Below the pieces are notes generated by a model that saw only the letters and a list, made by a program, of their open reading frames with translations, was not told where the DNA came from and did not search any database. A DNA stretch of 12,978 bases from Sulfurovum sp. GTDB lineage: Bacteria; Campylobacterota; Campylobacteria; Campylobacterales; Sulfurovaceae. Shown piece by piece: positions 1 through 4,783 of the stretch; the first letter of the stretch is position 1, and every line of letters begins with the position of its first letter. Both the position numbers and the translations under genes were made by a program. The DNA lies in NCBI GenBank assembly GCA_015663065.1, contig DQSX01000226.1, positions 1-12,978 on the forward strand, given 5' to 3'.

Positions 1-92
1 ATAAGCAAAATTACTGCAAATCCAGTTACCCATGCTGCTGAACGACGCCAAAATGGAACACTAGTCCAAACCGAAACATTTTTGTTAGCCAT
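1..92 (-). CDS. Partial CDS, N-terminal 30 residues of an unidentified membrane-anchored protein
   Basis: An ATG at 92-90 follows a strong AAGGAGG Shine-Dalgarno (complement of 97-103), and the frame stays open to the window edge. The visible 30 residues begin MANKNVSVWTSVPFWRRSAA and continue into a hydrophobic stretch (VTGFAVILL). That pattern suits an N-terminal signal anchor with a positive patch (Arg16-Arg17) just before the helix, placing the N-terminus in the cytoplasm. It starts 36 nt after the 118-aa membrane protein gene and is almost certainly cotranscribed with it from the FNR-type promoter near 547-588. A membrane-anchored respiratory subunit, for example a c-type cytochrome or an oxidase/NO reductase partner, would fit that context. 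This is inference, since no catalytic motif lies inside the window. Confidence 0.75.
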   Translation of the reverse strand, partial: MANKNVSVWTSVPFWRRSAAWVTGFAVILL

Positions 93-128
93 GTGTCCTC
101 CTTTTATGTTGGTAGAATGTTTTACACT

Positions 129-485
129 CTACGATGATTGTTTTTCCTGTATCACTTCGTCTTCCGGATCGTAACGCTCATCCGCTGCCGATATCAAATA
201 AAAATACAGGTGCGGAATAAAGAGATACGCTACCATCGTAACCATGAGAATTTTCATTGTCATATGGTTACTCTGGATCATCATGGCGAAATCATACAAG
301 AAGTACGTTTGTAATGCCCAAAACAGATACCCAACAGGCATCCACTTTTTAGAAAAGTACCCCATTTTTGAAAGGGTAATAACTGCTGCATACCCTACCC
401 CAAAAACGAGTACAAGTGATGACTCTATAAAGATAGGTAAGAATTGATCTAACGCGATCTCTGGCCGAACTATCAACGGTTCCAT
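129..485 (-). CDS. Three-helix membrane protein of unknown function (118 aa)
   Basis: ATG at 485-483 is preceded by AGGAGA at 7-nt spacing and the gene ends in TAG. Three hydrophobic segments are visible: about residues 14-40, 50-70 and 76-100. An acidic soluble tail (ADERYDPEDEVIQEKQSS) follows. The second and third segments are rich in aromatic residues and Met, as in heme-copper oxidase or quinol-handling accessory subunits, but no heme- or metal-binding signature is clear, so no family is assigned. It is the first gene of a minus-strand unit that continues 36 nt later into the partial gene at 1-92. The unit has its own candidate FNR-type promoter at 547-588. The context therefore points to anaerobic or microaerobic respiration, by inference only. 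Coding confidence is high because of the Shine-Dalgarno, the clean helices and the tight neighbour spacing. Confidence 0.8.
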   Translation of the reverse strand: MEPLIVRPEIALDQFLPIFIESSLVLVFGVGYAAVITLSKMGYFSKKWMPVGYLFWALQTYFLYDFAMMIQSNHMTMKILMVTMVAYLFIPHLYFYLISAADERYDPEDEVIQEKQSS

Positions 486-546
486 CTGTGTCTCCTGTTG
501 GATATCTATTTACTGCCAGGCTTAAAAGTCCCTCGAGCATAGGAGT

Positions 547-588
547 ATTATGACAGTTTTGAATTCCAATTGAGTTGACATATATCAA
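547..588 (-). promoter_or_regulatory. Candidate class II FNR/CRP-type promoter for the 118-aa gene unit
   Basis: Read on the minus strand, TTGATATATGTCAA (588-575) matches the FNR consensus TTGAT-N4-ATCAA with one mismatch in the second half-site. Exactly 22 nt downstream is the -10-like hexamer CATAAT (552-547). This places the box centre about 41.5 bp upstream of the expected start near 540, the class II FNR position. The leader to the ATG at 485 would be about 55 nt. The bound regulator could be FNR, a CRP relative or another member of the superfamily; the sequence alone does not say which. Confidence 0.65.
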
Positions 589-661
589 GAAAATAGAGAA
601 TATTTCTGGAATGTGATGAATTAATTAAGTAATAATTATAGTAGTAAATGTATCGAGAGGT

Positions 662-1027
662 CTACTCTACGATACATCTTGCAGAAAAGAATGGTCTGGA
701 GTAGTCATCAGAGACAAAATTGTCACCCTCAAGCCGCCAGCCGCGAGATTTTTTGATTAAAACATAAGGTGCTACTTTTCGTACCATACGACTTTCACAA
801 ATGATCTCTTTATCTTCAGCAAAAGCAGCCTGGACTTCTACCATTCGGTTTGTTGTCACAGCAAAGTGTGCGCCGATCGCCACAGCAAGTACCAAAGAGA
901 CAGAGATGAGCCCTTTTTTAACGGAGCCTTTTGACATAAATGGTCTGGTTGTCACAAAGAGAGTAATAAGCAGTATGATAGCCGCCAAAATAAGATAACC
1001 ACCCTCTAAAAAGAAAAAATTTGCCAT
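662..1027 (-). CDS. Two-helix membrane protein with a Cys-containing C-terminal domain, unknown function (121 aa)
   Basis: The ATG at 1027-1025 is preferred because AGGTGA lies just upstream at proper spacing. A GTG three codons earlier (1036) falls inside that same ribosome binding site and is less likely. Two hydrophobic helices are seen at about residues 8-27 and 38-57, separated by a short basic loop (RPFMSKGSVKK). The C-terminal part of about 60 residues is soluble and has single cysteines at 77 and 118. A stretch at residues 82-96 (VRKVAPYVLIKKSRG) resembles a stretch in the divergently transcribed 124-aa protein. The gene faces that one across a shared FNR-type box. No family is recognised, but the context suggests a role under low oxygen or nitrogen-oxide stress. 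Confidence 0.75.
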   Translation of the reverse strand: MANFFFLEGGYLILAAIILLITLFVTTRPFMSKGSVKKGLISVSLVLAVAIGAHFAVTTNRMVEVQAAFAEDKEIICESRMVRKVAPYVLIKKSRGWRLEGDNFVSDDYSRPFFSARCIVE

Positions 1028-1057
1028 AAGATTCACCTAACTGTATTTAATGAGAGA

Positions 1058-1099
1058 ATCATAACACACTTTAATTATAAGCAGATTGATGTCCATCAA
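1058..1099 (-). promoter_or_regulatory. FNR-type box driving the 121-aa gene (minus-strand arm of a divergent promoter)
   Basis: The box TTGATGTCCATCAA (1086-1099) is a perfect TTGAT-N4-ATCAA. On the minus strand the hexamer TATGAT (1063-1058) starts exactly 22 nt after the box, giving a box centre at about -41.5 relative to a start near 1051. A TATAAT at 1079-1074 also exists, but would put the box at about -25, where an activator could not act in the class II way. The leader to the ATG at 1027 is about 24 nt. Confidence 0.7.
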
Positions 1100-1127
1100 G
1101 CGATCTTTAGTAAAAAATCTCTATACT
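1086..1127 (+). promoter_or_regulatory. FNR-type box driving the 124-aa/62-aa genes (plus-strand arm of a divergent promoter)
   Basis: The same perfect box (1086-1099) lies exactly 22 nt before TATACT (1122-1127) on the plus strand. This again centres it at about -41.5 from an expected start near 1134. The leader to the GTG at 1158 is about 24 nt and carries AAAGGGA at 1147-1153. The arrangement mirrors the minus-strand arm base for base in spacing. Confidence 0.7.
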
Positions 1128-1157
1128 AACGCAAAACTAATCATTTAAAGGGACATA

Positions 1158-1532
1158 GTGAAGAAATATCTTCCCATCGCACTACTCATAGGATTTATAC
1201 TTTTTGGTCTTAGTGCATTTATTCAAAGTAAACCAAGTGACAAAAATGATCGTGTCTATACAACGGTACAAAAATACAGCCCGTACTACATGGATAAGCG
1301 TTTTGGCGGACTCACTATCATGAATAAAGAAGATCCTGAATTCAAAGAGAAGCCTGACAATATGACACTTTTCAAAGAATTTGAAAGACTTGAAAAAAAG
1401 TGGGGGGAAACCCATCTCAAAATAGTGGCCAATACACTTATTATTTTAGACAATAACGGTTCAGAACAGGCAACTCTACCTCTTCAAAACAAAGAAGAGT
1501 TGGACTTTGCACAAACTTTTTACGGACTGTAA
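1158..1532 (+). CDS. Signal-anchored protein of unknown function (124 aa)
   Basis: The start is a GTG at 1158-1160, preceded by AAAGGGA at workable spacing. Residues 1-22 form a signal anchor or uncleaved signal peptide (MKKYLPIALLIGFILFGLSA). The remaining 100 residues are charged and soluble, probably on the periplasmic side. Residues 37-51 (VQKYSPYYMDKRFGG) resemble residues 82-96 of the divergent 121-aa protein, with the shared pattern V-x-K-x2-PY-x3-K-[KR]. No cysteines or heme-binding motifs are present, so it is not a cytochrome. It is the first gene of a unit with the 62-aa protein 2 nt downstream, under the perfect FNR-type box. No family is recognised. Confidence 0.75.
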   Translation: MKKYLPIALLIGFILFGLSAFIQSKPSDKNDRVYTTVQKYSPYYMDKRFGGLTIMNKEDPEFKEKPDNMTLFKEFERLEKKWGETHLKIVANTLIILDNNGSEQATLPLQNKEELDFAQTFYGL

Positions 1533-1534
1533 CG

Positions 1535-1723
1535 ATGATGGATACAGTCATTACCCTTGTTTTTTCTATCGTCATGCTCATCTTTATGATCTTCCCTGCT
1601 ATGAAGATTGTAGAGTGGCTTGAAAAGTATATAGATGTCCCTGAAAAATGGCATAACCCGCTGCTTCTCTCTACTACGGCATTCCTCTCGCTCTGCATAG
1701 GCCTTTTTCTGAAATTTGCCTAA
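1535..1723 (+). CDS. Two-helix small membrane protein, unknown function (62 aa)
   Basis: ATGATG at 1535 lies 2 nt after the stop of the 124-aa gene with only a weak Shine-Dalgarno, so translation is probably coupled to the upstream gene. The protein is almost all membrane: helices at about residues 4-24 and 42-60. They are joined by an amphipathic charged segment (EWLEKYIDVPEKWHNP) in which two Trp residues would sit near the membrane surface. Small proteins of this shape often are accessory subunits of membrane complexes, but no family is recognised. Coding status is supported by the tight coupling and coherent topology. Confidence 0.65.
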   Translation: MMDTVITLVFSIVMLIFMIFPAMKIVEWLEKYIDVPEKWHNPLLLSTTAFLSLCIGLFLKFA

Positions 1724-1758
1724 TAGTTATCATAACCAATCATTAACCACAATTTAGC

Positions 1759-1764
1759 TAAAAT
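1759..1764 (+). promoter_or_regulatory. Possible -10 element of ilvE
   Basis: TAAAAT at 1759-1764 in an AT-rich gap would give a start near 1771 and a leader of about 40 nt to the ATG at 1812. There is no recognisable -35, so this is a weak call; ilvE could instead be read through from the upstream unit. Confidence 0.25.
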
Positions 1765-1811
1765 ATCCAACTAATTTTAACATTCCACAAGGGATGTTTC
1801 GGAGCATAGAT

Positions 1812-2732
1812 ATGGATAAAGCAAAAACTATATGGATGGATGGGGTACTGACACCTTGGGACGAGGCACAAGTGCACGTTCTTACACATACCTTACATTA
1901 CGGAAACGGTGCCATTGAAGGTACCAAAGCATACAAAACAGTAGATGGAAGATGTGCGATCTTTAAACTCAATGAGCACACACAAAGACTACTCAACTCA
2001 GCAAAAATGACACTGATGGATGTACCCTACAGCCTTGAAGAGCTTAATGATGCGCAAGTGAAACTGCTTCAGGAAAATGAACTCTTTGACGGTGCCTACA
2101 TCAGACCACTGGTTTATCTTGGCTATGGGGTTATGGGTCTCTACCACAAAGAGTGTCCAGTCAATGTTTCCATCTCTGCATGGAAATGGGGTGCCTACCT
2201 TGGCGAAGAGGGTCTCAAAAAAGGGATCAGGCTTAAAATATCTTCTATGACCAGAACACCAAACACTTCGGGTATGGGTAAAGCAAAAGCCGTAGCAAAC
2301 TACCTGAACTCTCAGATGGCTAAATTTGAAGCCGTGGAAGCAGGCTATGATGAAGCCCTTCTCAGAGATGACCAGGGGTACATCGCTGAAGCATCCGGTG
2401 CCTGTTTTTTCATGGTAAGAGAAGGAAAACTGATCTCTCCGCCATCAGATAATACACTGGAGTCCATTACCCAGCAAACCGTCATTGACTTGGCGAACGA
2501 TATGGGTATTGAAGTCATACGAAGACGTATTACTCGTGAAGAGATCTACATTTGTGATGAGTGTTTCCTTACAGGAACAGCAGCCGAAGTCACACCGGTA
2601 CGTGAAGTGGATGCACGGATCATCGGATCTGGTTCAAGAGGGACTATTACCGAAAAACTTCAGACAGCCTATTTTGATGTAGTGGCAGGGAAAAACCCTG
2701 ACTATATTCAGCATTTAACCTACATAAATTAA
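1812..2732 (+). CDS. ilvE: Branched-chain amino acid aminotransferase, fold-type IV PLP enzyme
   Basis: The 306-residue protein catalyses the last step of Leu, Ile and Val synthesis: amino transfer between glutamate/2-oxoglutarate and the branched-chain 2-oxo acids, in the cytosol. Length and layout match the E. coli enzyme (about 309 aa). Visible signatures are an early VHVLTHTLHYGNGAIEGTKAY block, Lys159 in KAKAVANYLNS at the position of the Schiff-base lysine, Glu193 in YIAEASG, and TGTAAEVTPVREVD near the C-terminus. The ATG at 1812 is chosen because GGAG (1801-1804) lies 7 nt upstream. An in-frame ATG at 1794 has its only AAGG directly adjacent and would add six atypical residues. The gene stands alone on the strand, with a palindromic repeat just after it and no other ilv genes in view. 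Confidence 0.95.
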   Translation: MDKAKTIWMDGVLTPWDEAQVHVLTHTLHYGNGAIEGTKAYKTVDGRCAIFKLNEHTQRLLNSAKMTLMDVPYSLEELNDAQVKLLQENELFDGAYIRPLVYLGYGVMGLYHKECPVNVSISAWKWGAYLGEEGLKKGIRLKISSMTRTPNTSGMGKAKAVANYLNSQMAKFEAVEAGYDEALLRDDQGYIAEASGACFFMVREGKLISPPSDNTLESITQQTVIDLANDMGIEVIRRRITREEIYICDECFLTGTAAEVTPVREVDARIIGSGSRGTITEKLQTAYFDVVAGKNPDYIQHLTYIN

Positions 2733-2738
2733 ACCATC

Positions 2739-2798
2739 ACGTCATCCTGAACCTGATTCAGGATCTCTTGGGATTCCGTATCAAGTACGGAATGACGT
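2739..2798. repeat. Palindromic interspersed repeat, copy 1 (60 bp)
   Basis: The outer arms ACGTCAT and ATGACGT enclose two small hairpins: CCTGAA...TTCAGG and CCGTA...TACGG. The whole can fold as a three-way junction or cruciform. A related copy lies at 7994-8081. This family of short palindromes (CCTGAACTTGTTTCAGG ... GATTCCGGA ... GGAATGACG) is, from memory, scattered through intergenic DNA of many bacterial genomes. No protein is encoded. It starts 6 bp after the ilvE stop and has no following T-run, so it is not an obvious terminator. Confidence 0.85.
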
Positions 2799-2818
2799 AA
2801 CACACATAAAGGAAAAAC

Positions 2819-3916
2819 ATGCCAGCAGACATGAACGACTATTTTAAAAAGAAAAAAGCGGGTAACAACTCAAACAACAATAACAATAGCGGTGGAGGTT
2901 CAGGAGGAAACAATTTTGAAAACCCTCTGAACAACATGGGAAAAGGTGCACCTTGGATCGTTGTCCTTATCGCTATCGGATTTGCAATTTTTGTGCTTAA
3001 ACCTTTTACTATCATCAACTCCGGTGAAGTGGGAATCAAAGTAAACACAGGTAAGTTTGAACAAGAGGCACTTCCTGCCGGACTTCACTTTTTCATCCCT
3101 GTATTACAAAAGATCATTCCTGTCAACACACGTATCAGACTGATCACTTACTCTGATGTAAATACAGGCGCGCTGGGTGACTCTTATAGAGGATTTGAGG
3201 GTGGACTTCGTAGAAACCCTGCTATCTCTGTACTTGACAGAAGAGGTTTGACCGTAAAGATCGACATTGCAGTACAGTACCGACTTAAAGCAGAGTCAGC
3301 ACCGGCAACCATAGAAAAATGGGGCTCAAGCTGGGAAGAGAAGATCATCAACTCTAAAGTAAGAGAAGTGGTACGTGATGTGGTTGGACAATACACAGCA
3401 GAGCAACTCCCTGAAATGCGTAACCAGATCGCTTCAGCCATAGAGACAAAAGTAAAACAGAGTGTAGATGAACTTCCAAACCAACCTGTTGTATTGACTT
3501 CTGTTGAGCTTAGAACCATTAACCTTCCTACAAAGATCAAAGATCAGATAGAGAGAGTACAGATCGCGAAGCAGGATGTAACCATCGCAGAGCAAGAGAA
3601 AGAGAAAGCGAAACAGCAGGCACAAAGAGCAGCTGAAGTTGCACGTGGTGAAGCGGAAAGAAACCGTATTGAAGCGCAAGGTGAAGCAGACAAGATCCGT
3701 ATTGAAGCGGAAGAGCAGGCAAAAGCCAATACGCTCATCTCGAGCTCATTGACACAAGAACTTTTACAACTTGAGCAAATTAAAACACAAAGGAAATTCA
3801 ATGAAGCCCTCAAAGTCAACAAAGATGCAAAAATCTTCCTTACACCTGGTGGTGCTGTACCCAACATTTGGGTCAATACACAAGGTAAAGAGAAAGTACT
3901 TAGCACACAACAATAA
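2819..3916 (+). CDS. Prohibitin/HflC-like SPFH (band 7) membrane protein
   Basis: A 365-residue protein with layout: cytoplasmic N-terminal tail rich in Asn, Gly and Ser (15-32), one transmembrane helix (44-61), SPFH/band 7 domain (about 62-235), then a long charged coiled coil (240-305) with Ala/Glu/Arg-rich repeats such as RIEAQGEADKIRIEAEEQA, and a short C-terminal region. Family knowledge: SPFH proteins build large membrane rings that organise microdomains and often restrain the FtsH protease (HflK/HflC, prohibitins). Only one such gene is here, not a tandem hflK-hflC pair, which favours a homo-oligomeric prohibitin-like protein. The start is supported by AAAGGA 7 nt upstream. A terminator follows at 3962-3987. 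The Asn tract is low complexity and likely varies between relatives. Confidence 0.9.
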   Translation: MPADMNDYFKKKKAGNNSNNNNNSGGGSGGNNFENPLNNMGKGAPWIVVLIAIGFAIFVLKPFTIINSGEVGIKVNTGKFEQEALPAGLHFFIPVLQKIIPVNTRIRLITYSDVNTGALGDSYRGFEGGLRRNPAISVLDRRGLTVKIDIAVQYRLKAESAPATIEKWGSSWEEKIINSKVREVVRDVVGQYTAEQLPEMRNQIASAIETKVKQSVDELPNQPVVLTSVELRTINLPTKIKDQIERVQIAKQDVTIAEQEKEKAKQQAQRAAEVARGEAERNRIEAQGEADKIRIEAEEQAKANTLISSSLTQELLQLEQIKTQRKFNEALKVNKDAKIFLTPGGAVPNIWVNTQGKEKVLSTQQ

Positions 3917-3922
3917 CTGATC

Positions 3923-3955
<33 letters not shown>

Positions 3956-3961
3956 GAGTAT

Positions 3962-3987
3962 GCGTTTCTCTGAAACGCTACTTTTTT
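3962..3987 (+). terminator. Rho-independent terminator of the SPFH gene
   Basis: A perfect 7-bp stem GCGTTTC/GAAACGC (3962-3968 with 3972-3978) with a TCT loop is followed by TAC and six T (3982-3987). It lies 45 nt after the SPFH stop codon and separates that gene from hisIE. Confidence 0.8.
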
Positions 3988-3988
3988 C

Positions 3989-4016
3989 TGAACGCTCAAT
4001 GCTGAACGCTGAACAC
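3989..4016. repeat. Degenerate heptamer array (TGAACGC type, 4 units)
   Basis: Four consecutive 7-bp units read TGAACGC, TCAATGC, TGAACGC, TGAACAC. They share the TGAA core and period of the AGTGAAT array upstream, suggesting both belong to one heptameric repeat family split by the terminator. Confidence 0.7.
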
Positions 4017-4039
4017 TGATAATTTCGGAGAAATTATCA
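4017..4039 (+). promoter_or_regulatory. Hairpin presenting the hisIE Shine-Dalgarno
   Basis: TGATAATTTC (4017-4026) pairs perfectly with GAAATTATCA (4030-4039), leaving the loop GGA (4027-4029). The Shine-Dalgarno GGAG is therefore the loop plus the first stem base, and the A of the ATG closes the stem. If formed in the mRNA it would affect initiation. GATAAT (4018-4023) could also act as a -10 element, but would leave almost no leader. Confidence 0.6.
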
Positions 4040-4704
4040 TGAACATCGACTGGAACAAAACCCCCCTCATCCCCGCCATTGCGCAAGATGCCGAAACCTC
4101 TCAAGTCCTTATGCTTGCGTACATGAATGAAGAGGCATACAACCTTACACTCAGTACCGGTTTTGCACACTACTTCAGCAGAAGCAAACAGCGTATCTGG
4201 AAAAAAGGAGAGAGTTCCAACCATACCCAGGAGATCAAAGATATACTCTTGGATTGTGATGCAGATACGGTCATCTTAAAGATCAAACAAAACGGTGTGG
4301 CTTGCCATACAGGAAGAAAAAGCTGTTTCTTTACCTCTGTTCTTCAAGATAAGATCATTTTAGACAAAGAGGTAGACACCGATGCTATTTACGGTGTGGT
4401 AGATACACTGTACCATACTATTTTAGAACGTAAAAATGCTTCAGCAGAACAAAAATCATGGACCAAAAAACTGCTTGATGATAAAGCATTGATGTTAAGC
4501 AAGATACGTGAAGAAGCAGAGGAGGTCTGTGTCGCCATCAACGAAGAGTCTGACGAACAGGTCATTTATGAATCGGCTGACCTTCTCTACCATACCTTAG
4601 TTGGCCTAGGTCACAGAGAGATATCTCCGGATAGGGTCAAACAAGAGTTGGCAAGACGTTTTGGAATGTCCGGGATTAGCGAAAAAGAGAGTCGTACAAA
4701 ATAA
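4039..4704 (+). CDS. hisIE: Bifunctional phosphoribosyl-AMP cyclohydrolase / phosphoribosyl-ATP pyrophosphatase
   Basis: A 221-residue cytosolic enzyme for steps 2 and 3 of histidine synthesis. It removes pyrophosphate from PR-ATP (HisE part) and then opens the purine ring of PR-AMP (HisI part). The HisI domain spans about 1-105: Asp72, Asp74 and Asp76 of LDCDAD bind Mg, and Cys73, Cys89 and Cys96 in NGVACHTGRKSCF are the expected Zn ligands. The HisE domain spans about 115-210 and has the helical KIREEAEEV (155-163) and ESADLLYH (178-185) motifs of an all-alpha NTP pyrophosphohydrolase. Fusion and length are normal for the family. It stands apart from other his genes here, with a terminator upstream and an inverted repeat downstream. 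The start is fixed by GGAG at 4027-4030, inside an unusual hairpin. Confidence 0.95.
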   Translation: MNIDWNKTPLIPAIAQDAETSQVLMLAYMNEEAYNLTLSTGFAHYFSRSKQRIWKKGESSNHTQEIKDILLDCDADTVILKIKQNGVACHTGRKSCFFTSVLQDKIILDKEVDTDAIYGVVDTLYHTILERKNASAEQKSWTKKLLDDKALMLSKIREEAEEVCVAINEESDEQVIYESADLLYHTLVGLGHREISPDRVKQELARRFGMSGISEKESRTK

Positions 4705-4709
4705 TTATT

Positions 4710-4731
4710 GGTGTTGTGGGGACACAACACC
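4710..4731. terminator. Strong hairpin between convergent hisIE and purF
   Basis: A perfect 9-bp stem GGTGTTGTG/CACAACACC (4710-4718, 4723-4731) with a 4-nt loop lies 5 nt after the hisIE stop. There is no T-run on the plus side; on the minus side it is followed by AATAATTATTTT. It may act as a weak bidirectional terminator, or may be a mobile REP-like palindrome. Confidence 0.5.
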
Positions 4732-4783
4732 CTACGCGAAAGCAATTAAACATTAATCACGCACAGCATGGGAACTAGAAGGC

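Noticed and set aside
1074..1079. TATAAT on the minus strand as the -10 of the 121-aa gene
   Set aside because: A better fit to activation is TATGAT at 1063-1058, which places the FNR-type box at -41.5. The TATAAT would place it at about -25.
1794..1811. Upstream in-frame ATG as the ilvE start
   Set aside because: It has no properly spaced ribosome binding site, and the ATG at 1812 has GGAG at 7 nt and matches the family N-terminus.
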